This document shows, one piece after another, positions 16,118-25,404 of a stretch of 41,044 nt of DNA. The notes under the pieces were generated by a model. It made no database searches, was not told the origin of the DNA, and saw only the letters and a program-made list of their open reading frames with translations. Source of the DNA: JBIIJL01 sp044233795 (GTDB lineage Bacteria; Pseudomonadota; Gammaproteobacteria; Legionellales; Legionellaceae); contig JBIIJL010000008.1 in NCBI GenBank assembly GCA_044233795.1, positions 1 to 41,044 of the forward strand. The letters are read 5' to 3'. The stretch's first letter is position 1. Each line of letters begins with the position of its first letter. A program made the translations under genes and the position numbers.

Positions 16118-16678
16118 CTAATAATATGGTTTGACAACTACCGTTGTTCCAACATCAACAAAGTCCTCGTTTAACCATCTGGCCGCGCTTGGCAAGACCC
16201 TAATGCACCCATGGCTTGTGTTATAGTTGGGTACTTCATAAGCTGCATGAATAGAGTAACTACCTGAGAAGTGCATACAATAAGGCATTTTGGCTCCACC
16301 GCCAGTTTCAATCGGATAGAGACTTGAGCGACATTCCTCGCCTTTCTTAGAATAAACTTTAAAAGTCCCAGTCACAGTATGACAAGGCCTCCCAGTGTCT
16401 TCACAAAAATCCTTTCCCCCTGATGCACCACCAGTTTTAACTCGATTTCCTTGTGCATCATAGGCAGCCCAAGCTGCAACTTTCGGATCAAAAACAAACA
16501 CTTTTTTTCCTGTACCTTCACGCTTGACTGGAAAAGCGTCACTACCTCTCGAATCAGCATCCATACTCATGGTGTAATGAGTGTAACCTGCATCATCCAC
16601 CACTGGGGTTGACCTATCCATTGAGGCACAACCTACTGCCAACATTCCTACTGGTACAATCATAATGAATTTTTTCAT
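16118..16678 (-). CDS. L,D-transpeptidase (YkuD domain) lipoprotein
   Basis: Predicted envelope enzyme that would form 3-3 peptidoglycan cross-links or attach proteins to peptidoglycan. The 186 residues begin with a lipoprotein signal whose lipobox is LAVGC, giving a lipid-anchored protein. The catalytic YkuD region lies near the C-terminus: CMHFSGSYSIHAAYEVP, then NTSHGCIRVLPSAARWL with the active-site cysteine and the SHGC.R signature. The ATG is preceded by GGAGGAG. Four more cysteines (EDTGRPCH, EECRSS, PYCMHF) sit in the catalytic half and may form disulfides. It lacks a recognisable LysM domain. Substrate is unknown. Confidence 0.88.
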   Translation of the reverse strand: MKKFIMIVPVGMLAVGCASMDRSTPVVDDAGYTHYTMSMDADSRGSDAFPVKREGTGKKVFVFDPKVAAWAAYDAQGNRVKTGGASGGKDFCEDTGRPCHTVTGTFKVYSKKGEECRSSLYPIETGGGAKMPYCMHFSGSYSIHAAYEVPNYNTSHGCIRVLPSAARWLNEDFVDVGTTVVVKPYY

Positions 16679-16762
16679 TGGTTTCTCCTCCCTCTTTGCT
16701 TAATGTATCGGGAGGAATCAGAATAGGTTTAGCTTTTTTTACAAAAATATTAAACTTTGTGA

Positions 16763-17176
16763 TCACTTAATATTCTTTGTGTCTTCTGCAAGAGCTTTAT
16801 TCGGCAGCATCTCAAGGATAGCAAGCATCAATTGGCGGTCAGTACATTCAAAACAACCACCTCGGGCAGGCATCGCATTGATACCTTCGGAAGTATGTTG
16901 GAATAACGACTTTAAACCTTGCTTTAATCTAGGGCTCCAATCTACCTTAGAGCCCTCTCGGGGAGCCCCCATTGGAATCATCGGATCTAGTGCATGACAA
17001 GTTGCGCAGAAATGTTGAACAATCTGCTGCCCCTCATCTTTCGCTCCAAGAACACTTTTTAAAAATTCTTGAGGATGATGTGTTTCTGCATACGCAATAA
17101 AACTAACATTGCAACCTATGACAAACAGTAAAACAAGCTGGATGTATTTCATCAACAAATTATTATAGATCAACAT
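16763..17176 (-). CDS. Small periplasmic c-type cytochrome (c5-like)
   Basis: One-haem electron carrier. The product has a signal peptide (MKYIQLVLLFVIGCNVSFIAYA) and a single haem site, FCATCH. The downstream PMIPMGAPREG, WSPRLKQGLKSLF and INAMPARGGCFECTDRQL parts resemble cytochrome c5 (W.PR...G, MP.RG.C..C.D). One of the methionines is the likely sixth haem ligand. The start is uncertain: ATG at 17176 and ATG at 17152 are both possible, and neither has a strong ribosome site. It stands 85 bases upstream of the L,D-transpeptidase on the same strand. No oxidase or assembly gene is adjacent, so its partner is unknown. Confidence 0.85.
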   Translation of the reverse strand: MLIYNNLLMKYIQLVLLFVIGCNVSFIAYAETHHPQEFLKSVLGAKDEGQQIVQHFCATCHALDPMIPMGAPREGSKVDWSPRLKQGLKSLFQHTSEGINAMPARGGCFECTDRQLMLAILEMLPNKALAEDTKNIK

Positions 17177-17383
17177 TACCACTCTTATGCTAAAAACTGA
17201 GCTCTTGCCTTAAGATGTCTTATTTGAGTAAGTATACATTGATTTACATAGGCATGAGGAGCTTTTATCAACACTCCCTCATTTCTTTTGGTCTATTTGA
17301 AGCTCCGGTGCATTTGCTCCAAAAGCCTTCATCACAGAAAAACATAAGCAATCTCTCACCAACTCGTTGTATTGTTCAAATAC

Positions 17384-20300
17384 TCATTTTGGAGCAATAT
17401 TGACAGGTGTCATATAATCACTATCACTATCACTATCACTATCATTATCACCATCATCCTTGTCATGTTCAGGATTAACAGCTAAGTCAATGCCTTCATC
17501 ATGAGACGCTGAAGTCACATCCATTCCAGGAACTTCAGGTGCATCTCTTTTTGGGGGCCTAACGTCTGCCTTTACGGACTCTTCTCGGAACAAAGACAAT
17601 TGGCGCTTAACTGCAATGACCATTTTTTCCTCGGGACTTTTCCATCCGGTAATCAACGACCAAAGCGATTTTAGTATCCTCACAATGAAGTTATCTGAGT
17701 TTTTAAGTAAAGCGTCCTGACTTTCCTGGGACGTAACACGCTCCTTGAAGTGTCTAAGGCGCGTTGATACCGCTTGTGTCTCATCACATAACATGCCCAT
17801 CAATTGATGAGTCTCTTGAACTTTAGCTTGCGTTATCCGAGAATAAAGTTTGGTGGGATCTTCCGCGAGATGGCTCATCATCTTAAGCAATAGATCAGAA
17901 CACCTAGCCAGGACAAGATATTCTCTCATCTTCAAAACCATTTTATCAGCATACTGCCGCTCTATTGCAATATCCTCAATTGTACTGTCAACCTTGAACG
18001 CATCAGCACGTTTTAAATGCTGCAAAGCCTTATGCAATTCTCTTTGCATTTCAACGCGCGCAGGATTAGCCTCAATATAACCTACTGGCAGCTCAAGTGA
18101 GGATAGATTAAGCAACGTGTCATTCAATCCAGAAAAAGCCCTCTTAAAAGGTTCAAGTCCAGACAGCAACGCTTTTTCACGTGTTTGCACTCTTGTGGCC
18201 ACTTCATCTTCAATATTGTCTTCAAGCGTTAGTCCTTCGAGGATCCTCTCTGCTGGGTCTCGAAGTTGAGATAAAAACTTACATAAAAAAACATCTACAT
18301 AATGACCAAGGGCTGTATCAAGCCTATTTTTCACCGTTGTAGTGACATGATCGCTCAATATTTTAAATTTAAACGCATCTACTTCGACATCTTTGGCAAG
18401 ATCTTCCTCCCGAAATTCAGCTTGCAAATATTCAAGTCGACGACTACATTGCACTAATCTTTCCTGATGAGACTGACGATGAGTATCAACCACCTCATGA
18501 AGCTGGCTTTCAAGCTTTAAGATCTTTTGTGTTTCTTGAATAAAATCCTCAGGCGTTTCAAGCGATCTTAAGAATGAAGCAGTATCATAATCCACATTGA
18601 TGCGTACTAAATAAGGTTGCAATCTTTCGTAGATAGTTAAAAATTTCTCTTGATTCTCAGTAGTAAAACCTTCATCAGCAACATCAAAATCAAACAAATT
18701 CTTGAGCTCACTAAATGCACCTAGGCGATTGGTCAACATCAATTGCATCACTTCAAGCTCTGCAATTTTTCCCTCTAAGTCATCTTCTTGTATGGAGGAT
18801 GTTATGTAATCTTCGCGGAACATCGATGCTTGATTACTCTCTAGAAGATAAGGATATATCTTAGAATAGATCTTTATTAACAAGTGTTTTTTCTCCATCA
18901 GCGGAGACTGCACTTCTTCAAGCTGCTGGAATAGAGCATTAATCTTATCTTTATCAGGATGGGCACTATCGAACACCACATTTTCATACTCTAAACTGTC
19001 ATCATGCTCACTGAGCAGTGCCTGTCGTGTCAATTCTTGAGCAATACGCGCCTTAGTCAGAGATGTACTAAGACGCGCTGTTAGAGCTTGTTGATCTTGG
19101 CCATGCGGTAATTGGGTGACCAGGGTTGCATAGAAAGCTTTAAATTGGTCACGGACTTGCTTAGATAAAGTACCTGGCTTAAGGCCGAGCTCAAATTCAG
19201 CGGTATCTGCAACACCCACCAATTTTGCACCCACAGTCTCTGGTAATTTATCCACACTTTGCATCACCAGCGCACGGCTATCAGCGCCCATCGAGGTTAC
19301 TTGTTCATTAACAATACCTACAGTTTTCAAGATAGATTTTAAATATTCTGTTTCCCAAGAAAATCCATTCAAACTACTCACGAAATCGTTTATCTTACCG
19401 GCAAGCTCTGCTTCATCTTTGGCAACCTCAGCATCCCCTTCACCACGTAGCGATTTTTTTACAGCAAGGGGCATTTTAAACAACTGCTCACCAATCATTC
19501 TAAGGTAAGAGACGGCGGGTTTTAAAGGAGCTTCTTCAGCTTCAGGTTCTTCTGCTGGGGGGGCTATCACAGGGGCAACATCAACCATTGCCTCCATACT
19601 CCGTGCTCGACGCAAAATATCTTGTTGTTGTTGCCACAAAGTGACAATAGACGGCCTTGATACCTCAGATAAAACAACTGGAGCTTCAGATCGCGCGACA
19701 GGTGCCTTGGGTTGAAAATAATTGCCAATAAGCGGTAGATATTTAAGAGGCTCTAATATGTTAAGCGCTTGTCCCATAATCAAAGAAAGACCTGGATTTG
19801 CTGATGCACGTTCTAAATTGCGTTTGGCATCGACAACATCAAACACTAATTTAAGTATATTAATGATATATTTAGTCCGATAATATATACCATTTGGATC
19901 GCCACTTGCTCCTGCAATCTCTAGTTTTTCAAGTGTCTGTTGCACAAAATGAAGGGTATTAATAATCTGTTGATGAACTTTAACTTCAGGGCTTAATGTA
20001 TGCATATTCAGCAGTGGAAGTTTATTAAACTCCAACTTCCTAAATACATCTCTATCCAAATTTTCTGCATAAAATTCACGCAAATTTATTGTTATAAACG
20101 CCGCAACTTTTTTTGATATTTTAATTTCTTCAAGTTTAGCAAATAAGGTTTTCTTTGCAAGCTCAGATCCCAACGGTGTGATTTCAGTGGCGAGAATTGC
20201 ATCATGCTCGCTTTCAGCAAAATCCTCAACATACTGGGTGGTCTGATGAATCCACTCATCAAATTTTGGTACCAATTGAGTATGCATAGTATTTAGATCA

Positions 20301-22348
20301 GCAATTCTTAAGTCATTTTCAGGATCAGAAGACATCAGCGCTTCAACCAATCTGTCATTAAGTTTGGCTAACCTATCTTCAGCGACAACATGCGACTGAA
20401 ATGTAAGATAAAAGCGGCGTAGCTCTTCTTTTTCACCCTCATCTAGCTCAACGAATTTTGGATTTTCATGCGGATGATTGTCACGAAGCGTATTGAAAAA
20501 TCCTTTCATAGCTTTCTTCGCATCATTAACCGCTTGTAATTGTACTAAAAATAATACACGTTGCTCATGATAGTATGTTGCAGGTCGTCCTTCTGGACAG
20601 ATAGATGCTAGTCCTGCAAAAGGTGGCACAGTCTTTACTAATTGTGTTTTATGATGTCGGGCATCATAAAACACTGCTTCGCGCTGCGTGCCACCATGTT
20701 CTATAAGTTTAACTTTAAAGTCACCTTGCGCTATCGCTTGTTGAATATCAACTCGAACTGGTCCTTCAAGTGCCATTATTGCTGCAAAGTGATTTGCATA
20801 AAGATCTTTCAAACCACCAAGATTGATTCTTGAGAGCCAGGTACGAGGTTGGCTCGTCGTTAACATTTCAATAATAAGCTTATCAAGCTCAGGGTTAAGC
20901 TCACATAAGTATTTATGAAAAAGCTTGTAATCAGACAAAAGCGCTAATTTTTCATCAGAAGAGAACTGAGCAAGGCTTACCAATCTATCCATAACAGATT
21001 GTGGGCCAAATCCCCTATGCGTCGCGAGCTTTCTAAAAAATCTGTCGGCCGCATCCAATGCGCTATGATCATCTTTCTCAATTTTAGCTTCAGCCAAACG
21101 AAGAGCACGCTTGGCTCTTAAAGATGCATCAAAACCTTCATCTGCGAGGTTTCTCAACCCTTTCACAGGTGTTAATACCTCTCCTACCTTATATTCTGGG
21201 TTAGCGCCTAAGAAAAAGAACGCCGTTTTTGCAAGCTTATACTCTGCTTGAATTTTTGCATCATCCAAATAACCTGCCTGAACAGCTATCATTTCAACAT
21301 AACTTGCAAGCTCGCTATAATAGGCTTGCATTTTAGTTATTGCAGGCGCTACCAGCGTCCCTGGTTTTAACGCCATATTTTCTTCAGTTCGCTCAAGCTC
21401 AGCAATCAGAATCGGCAAGTAATCATGTCGAATGATATTTAGAGTATCTACCGCATCAAGGTAAGTTTGTTTGGTCAAGGGGGCTGCGGTTGAAAGCAAA
21501 TCACTACTATGTGTAGTGATAGCCTTCAGAGCGCTATAGTAGGCAGGTAAGGCAAAGAGCGTATGTCTTTCTGAAATATCCTTCAACGCTTTCTCGAGCA
21601 CCACCTTCTGATGAGTTACAGACGTTGTTCTTGCTTTGAGCGAAATATCAGATTCGCCCGTGGCGATTGCTATACGCAGATCCTCAAATATTTTAGGGAG
21701 TTCAAAAAAAATGTGACTCAAATTCTCAAAGCCCTTGTCAGCAGATTGCTCTTCTTCAGGTAAAAAGCCCACAACTTTAGCAAATGCTTTAGCAGCCATA
21801 CCGCCTGGGTCTTGACGGATAGCTTTGGCATCTAATCTTAAATGCTTGTCCTCACTCACTTCTGATGTTTCAGAAGTGAGTGTATCGAGTGAGGTTGCCA
21901 CAGATTGAAGGTCACGGACCATACCACTGAGTTGGGGGCCAACGAATCTTTCAATGTCAGTTCCACCGAGATTAATCATTTCTACAGCACTATAGAGTTT
22001 ATGAATTGATTTGTAGGTGACTAATGCGAAGTCCTTGATGATCCCAGCGGTATAACGTTCAGATCGAATATCAAGATTCTCAAGGTGTTTAAACCCTGTC
22101 GCAGCCTCTGAAAATGCATTAAGAATTTTCTTTAAAGATGCAACTTGCGTTGGATCGTCTGGTAATATTTTATAAGGAATTGCTTGCACGCCTCCATCAA
22201 AAAACCGTCTAAATGATGGGTCAAAGTAATTGCCAGTGCTTAGATAACCTAGCAAACGGTCACGTATAGCCTCACATTTCTTAGAGAAATGCATATCAGC
22301 CTTAAGCCATACAATAACCCTCACCAAGAACTTTCTATCATATTTCAC
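17384..22348 (-). CDS. Very large coiled-coil-rich protein of unknown function, 1654 residues
   Basis: I do not recognise a domain. The protein is almost entirely helical and highly charged, with no signal peptide. Parts in order: an N-terminal region of about 880 residues; a Pro/Ala/Glu-rich linker around residues 880-945 (VDVAPVIAPPAEEPEAEEAP); a second helical region to about 1550; a short hydrophobic helix, FIVRILKSLWSLITGW, near 1553-1568; and an acidic tail with an Asp-Ser repeat near 1630-1646, ending DYMTPVNIAPK. The GTG start at 22348 follows AAGGGG. Size, coiled coils and a polar tail are common in Dot/Icm-type secretion substrates, and that is the main hypothesis. I claim no homology. 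It is transcribed divergently from the 640-residue membrane protein. Confidence 0.85.
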   Translation of the reverse strand: MKYDRKFLVRVIVWLKADMHFSKKCEAIRDRLLGYLSTGNYFDPSFRRFFDGGVQAIPYKILPDDPTQVASLKKILNAFSEAATGFKHLENLDIRSERYTAGIIKDFALVTYKSIHKLYSAVEMINLGGTDIERFVGPQLSGMVRDLQSVATSLDTLTSETSEVSEDKHLRLDAKAIRQDPGGMAAKAFAKVVGFLPEEEQSADKGFENLSHIFFELPKIFEDLRIAIATGESDISLKARTTSVTHQKVVLEKALKDISERHTLFALPAYYSALKAITTHSSDLLSTAAPLTKQTYLDAVDTLNIIRHDYLPILIAELERTEENMALKPGTLVAPAITKMQAYYSELASYVEMIAVQAGYLDDAKIQAEYKLAKTAFFFLGANPEYKVGEVLTPVKGLRNLADEGFDASLRAKRALRLAEAKIEKDDHSALDAADRFFRKLATHRGFGPQSVMDRLVSLAQFSSDEKLALLSDYKLFHKYLCELNPELDKLIIEMLTTSQPRTWLSRINLGGLKDLYANHFAAIMALEGPVRVDIQQAIAQGDFKVKLIEHGGTQREAVFYDARHHKTQLVKTVPPFAGLASICPEGRPATYYHEQRVLFLVQLQAVNDAKKAMKGFFNTLRDNHPHENPKFVELDEGEKEELRRFYLTFQSHVVAEDRLAKLNDRLVEALMSSDPENDLRIADLNTMHTQLVPKFDEWIHQTTQYVEDFAESEHDAILATEITPLGSELAKKTLFAKLEEIKISKKVAAFITINLREFYAENLDRDVFRKLEFNKLPLLNMHTLSPEVKVHQQIINTLHFVQQTLEKLEIAGASGDPNGIYYRTKYIINILKLVFDVVDAKRNLERASANPGLSLIMGQALNILEPLKYLPLIGNYFQPKAPVARSEAPVVLSEVSRPSIVTLWQQQQDILRRARSMEAMVDVAPVIAPPAEEPEAEEAPLKPAVSYLRMIGEQLFKMPLAVKKSLRGEGDAEVAKDEAELAGKINDFVSSLNGFSWETEYLKSILKTVGIVNEQVTSMGADSRALVMQSVDKLPETVGAKLVGVADTAEFELGLKPGTLSKQVRDQFKAFYATLVTQLPHGQDQQALTARLSTSLTKARIAQELTRQALLSEHDDSLEYENVVFDSAHPDKDKINALFQQLEEVQSPLMEKKHLLIKIYSKIYPYLLESNQASMFREDYITSSIQEDDLEGKIAELEVMQLMLTNRLGAFSELKNLFDFDVADEGFTTENQEKFLTIYERLQPYLVRINVDYDTASFLRSLETPEDFIQETQKILKLESQLHEVVDTHRQSHQERLVQCSRRLEYLQAEFREEDLAKDVEVDAFKFKILSDHVTTTVKNRLDTALGHYVDVFLCKFLSQLRDPAERILEGLTLEDNIEDEVATRVQTREKALLSGLEPFKRAFSGLNDTLLNLSSLELPVGYIEANPARVEMQRELHKALQHLKRADAFKVDSTIEDIAIERQYADKMVLKMREYLVLARCSDLLLKMMSHLAEDPTKLYSRITQAKVQETHQLMGMLCDETQAVSTRLRHFKERVTSQESQDALLKNSDNFIVRILKSLWSLITGWKSPEEKMVIAVKRQLSLFREESVKADVRPPKRDAPEVPGMDVTSASHDEGIDLAVNPEHDKDDGDNDSDSDSDSDYMTPVNIAPK
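17421..17456. repeat. Six-copy hexanucleotide repeat coding for an Asp-Ser tail
   Basis: The plus strand repeats CTATCA four times perfectly, then twice with one change each (TTATCA, CCATCA). Read on the minus strand it encodes alternating Asp and Ser near the C-terminus of the 1654-residue protein. A hexamer keeps the frame, so slippage would change only the tail length. Confidence 0.9.
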
Positions 22349-22531
22349 GACTGCCCCTTTTTAAAAAAATGGCTCAAGATTTGATATGAATCATCATCCG
22401 TGTACAATGACAAATATAGCATCTATATTCTTATAATACATCTTGATTATTAACATAGCATTAACAGATGATAAAACATCATAATATCCGTGAATTAACT
22501 ATCATCTTATTCCATGCAATATTATAGATGA
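22349..22531. promoter_or_regulatory. AT-rich divergent promoter region
   Basis: This 183-base gap separates two divergently read genes and must hold both promoters if both are expressed. On the minus strand TTGTCA, a 17-base spacer and TTCATA form a plausible promoter for the large gene. A short inverted repeat, ATGAT/ATCAT, lies near 22470-22490. No known regulator box is clear. Confidence 0.35.
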
Positions 22532-24454
22532 GTGGATGAACTGATTTTTACCCTCTCAATTGGATTTTTTGTGGTAGACATACTTGAAAGTACATCTTTT
22601 GGTGCCCTGAATGCTTTTGATCAAAAAATCCTGCGGCAGTTATATGACCATTTTTATCTTGGGTTACGGCCACTTGAACTTGACATGGCCCGTGTATTCA
22701 AACACCGCCAAGTGTTGAAGACTTCTCTTGATTTCTATCGAAAAAAACTAACACAAACGAACCCAAGTAGCTTTGTCTTCCTCGATAACATTCAGCGAGA
22801 ATCCCTCCATCAGGATCTCTTATTTACCTTTTATTTACTCTCAGCACAATTTGAATTACAGGCAAAGATCAACCCCGAAGATCTAGCTGGACGACAAGAA
22901 GCATTGCATGAGATGACCGAAGAAATTCACATAACCGCACGTTTTATCCACGAATTAAGACTATCTTCACACAAGGCGCCAACTAAAACTATATTTTTCG
23001 ATAGTAAGAGATTTCTTACAACCTATCTGAACCTCAATGAGCGTGATGAAAATTTCGTCTTTGAAAGCAGACTTACTGGTATCAAATATGACGCATCTTA
23101 CATCAACAGACTCAGATCGCAGTGGTCGCGTGCAGGAGGGCTATTAAAAACCATCCTAACGCAATTATCCGAACCAAGTTTTTCGATAGAACAGATAGAA
23201 AAAAAATGTATCACACCATCCTACATCACCAGCAACATGGCTTGGGGCTTGTACCTTATCACAGTCATTATTGATCTATCTTTAATCATAAGACACACTT
23301 TCACTAACTCTTGGATGAGTCAAGAGGAAGAAAAACTTCCCCTAACACCGCAAGAGAGATTCGATGCCCAGTGGACTTTTCGAAAATTTGACTTTATTAG
23401 CAATTTATATTGGGCAATTGCATTTATTCTCTCTTGCTTTTGGCTCAGTGGGGGTGGATTAACGGGTTATATAGGTCGAATTTTAACCATGGTATTTCTC
23501 ATTGGGGATGGCGGACTTGCGGTTTTAAAATTAAATCATGAACGTCAATTATACGAAAGAACACTCAAAACCTATGATAAGAACATCCAACGACTCAATA
23601 TGTTATTAACTTTAAAAAATGACACTTCTCAAATTGAGCGCCTACAATTGCAACTTGAAACAGCAATCAGTGCCAAAACGCATTTACAATTTGAATGGAG
23701 ATATCAACATTTACGCTTAAAAAATGAGGTTGCTTATGCATGGGGTTTGGTGTTTGCCTTTGGACTCATCTATTGTTTCCTCATGCCTGAAGTCATCATC
23801 CCAGAAGCGTTTGCAATCACCATTGGTGCTGCGGGTACTGCTTTGTACTTTCTAGAGAATCTTGCCTATGCGATAGTCGGAGGTGATCTACATGTCTTAA
23901 AATCACGTGAAATGGCTTCTATGATAGAAAAAAAATGTAGGGATTTATTATTTCAGTTTCATCTGATGAGCTTGCAATCTCCAGGAGTTGTTAATGATAG
24001 CCAGATGAAGTTGCGCTTTGTTGAAATGAAACAGCTCGTTCTTTCTTTAGAGGCTCAAAAAAAGCTATCTGATTATCATCTTTTACAATTCATTCGCACA
24101 TTGATGGTGGATACCATCACTCCTTCTTTGTTGTTTGTAGGTTATATTTTCTTATCCATTGAACCTTGCTTGGCACTCACTGCATTGCTCTTAAGCATTG
24201 CTATAGTATCAAAAATACTAATAATTTTCCCAGAGACAGCAAAAGCATATACTTATGAAGAAGAAGAATATCTACACTTCGCATTACGTCCTGCCCCAGT
24301 ACTAGAAGATTTATCAGCAAAAATATCCCCGCATCATCTAAATCAACATGGATTTTTTTCAAACAACAGCCACTCAGAACTTCCAAAATATTTCATAAAA
24401 TCTGACAAATCATTTATCCGCGACACAGAGAATTGCACGAATTTGACTCATTAA
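22532..24454 (+). CDS. Multi-pass membrane protein of unknown function, 640 residues
   Basis: I do not recognise the family. Four hydrophobic regions are visible: near residues 235-254 (MAWGLYLITVIIDLSLII), 288-330 (two helices), 400-455 (two helices, VAYAWGLVFAFGLIYCFLMP and following) and 528-570 (two helices). Between the second and third lies a coiled coil (residues 335-400). Residues 1-230 are soluble and helical, and the tail is polar. The GTG at 22532 comes directly after an in-frame TGA and has no clear ribosome site, so the true start may be different. A 48-base gap leads to the next gene. A secreted membrane-targeted effector or an inner-membrane protein are both possible. Confidence 0.75.
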   Translation: MDELIFTLSIGFFVVDILESTSFGALNAFDQKILRQLYDHFYLGLRPLELDMARVFKHRQVLKTSLDFYRKKLTQTNPSSFVFLDNIQRESLHQDLLFTFYLLSAQFELQAKINPEDLAGRQEALHEMTEEIHITARFIHELRLSSHKAPTKTIFFDSKRFLTTYLNLNERDENFVFESRLTGIKYDASYINRLRSQWSRAGGLLKTILTQLSEPSFSIEQIEKKCITPSYITSNMAWGLYLITVIIDLSLIIRHTFTNSWMSQEEEKLPLTPQERFDAQWTFRKFDFISNLYWAIAFILSCFWLSGGGLTGYIGRILTMVFLIGDGGLAVLKLNHERQLYERTLKTYDKNIQRLNMLLTLKNDTSQIERLQLQLETAISAKTHLQFEWRYQHLRLKNEVAYAWGLVFAFGLIYCFLMPEVIIPEAFAITIGAAGTALYFLENLAYAIVGGDLHVLKSREMASMIEKKCRDLLFQFHLMSLQSPGVVNDSQMKLRFVEMKQLVLSLEAQKKLSDYHLLQFIRTLMVDTITPSLLFVGYIFLSIEPCLALTALLLSIAIVSKILIIFPETAKAYTYEEEEYLHFALRPAPVLEDLSAKISPHHLNQHGFFSNNSHSELPKYFIKSDKSFIRDTENCTNLTH

Positions 24455-24502
24455 AGAACACTGTGATACAATTAATTATAACCACCCACACCCGGATACT
24501 CA

Positions 24503-25240
24503 ATGAAAGCACAGGCGGAAATTGACACATCAAATAAAATACTACTTGAGAAACTCCGTAAAGATGGGGAAGAGGAGGTTATTTTTGAGCTAAAAAGAAA
24601 AATTGCATCTAATATAAAAAATCAAGTAGAGTTAAGTAGGCATGCCTTTGATACGTTAAAAAGAATACATCTGCGTGAGATTAGAAGGGCGTTTCTCATC
24701 ACATCGTCGATTGACGCAATAGAAAAGACAAGTGCTAAAGACCAGTTTATGGAGCAATGGAAAGAACTATGCCAACATTTTGTTACTAAAAAAATTCCAT
24801 ATTTAATTGCTTTAGCATTGGCAGAAGATACTAAGACAATGACGCTTGCAATCAAACACCATCGTGATGCAGTGATTCAACACATTAAGACGCTTCAGGA
24901 AAAAGGCACAGAAGACTTACCTGTTTTAATTATAGCATTAAACGCAACAACCAACTTACTGAATAAAGAAATCACGCCCAAGGAATACAAGGCAATCGCG
25001 AGTACTATGAATGGGTATGGTTCTAATGGTCCCATATTACTTGGACTTTTAATGTTAGCGCTATGTGTTACATGTATCGCAATCGGTGCAGGGTTGATCG
25101 CCGTTACTGCCACTGGATTGTCATCTATTGGTTTTTTCGCAATCAGTGCCCCAAGTGGCTTATCTTCGGCAATGCGTTCTCTTGCAGCTCAGCAACAGAA
25201 GGAAATTAACCAGACTGCTGCTTCTGTGCCTGTACCATAG
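24503..25240 (+). CDS. Unknown protein with helical N-terminus and paired hydrophobic segments, 245 residues
   Basis: The family is not recognised. Residues 1-170 are charged and helical (EEEVIFELKRKIASN, HAFDTLKRIHLREIRR), without cysteine-rich or catalytic motifs. Residues 175-214 contain a pair of hydrophobic segments (GPILLGLLMLALCVTCIAIG, then LIAVTATGLSSIGFFAIS). A short polar tail follows. The ATG has only a weak GGA upstream. It follows the 640-residue membrane protein on the same strand by 48 bases, probably in one transcript. A soluble coiled-coil head plus a C-terminal hairpin anchor is common in secreted proteins of intracellular bacteria; that link is inference only. Confidence 0.72.
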   Translation: MKAQAEIDTSNKILLEKLRKDGEEEVIFELKRKIASNIKNQVELSRHAFDTLKRIHLREIRRAFLITSSIDAIEKTSAKDQFMEQWKELCQHFVTKKIPYLIALALAEDTKTMTLAIKHHRDAVIQHIKTLQEKGTEDLPVLIIALNATTNLLNKEITPKEYKAIASTMNGYGSNGPILLGLLMLALCVTCIAIGAGLIAVTATGLSSIGFFAISAPSGLSSAMRSLAAQQQKEINQTAASVPVP

Positions 25241-25404
25241 GCTTGGATGAGCTGCAATTGTTATCGCGAACAGATTTTTTCTGACGAGTATTTATGACAA
25301 GAAATCATTAGCGATGTAAGAAAAGTGGCGATCGAGCTGGGGAATTTGCTTGAATCTATGGTAATATATCTGCGTTTTTGGTTTTAAACAAAGGTTAGAT
25401 TGAC

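Noticed and set aside
17412..17460. Tandem repeat considered as a CRISPR-like array
   Set aside because: The units are six bases, without spacers, inside a coding frame; it is a simple coding repeat.
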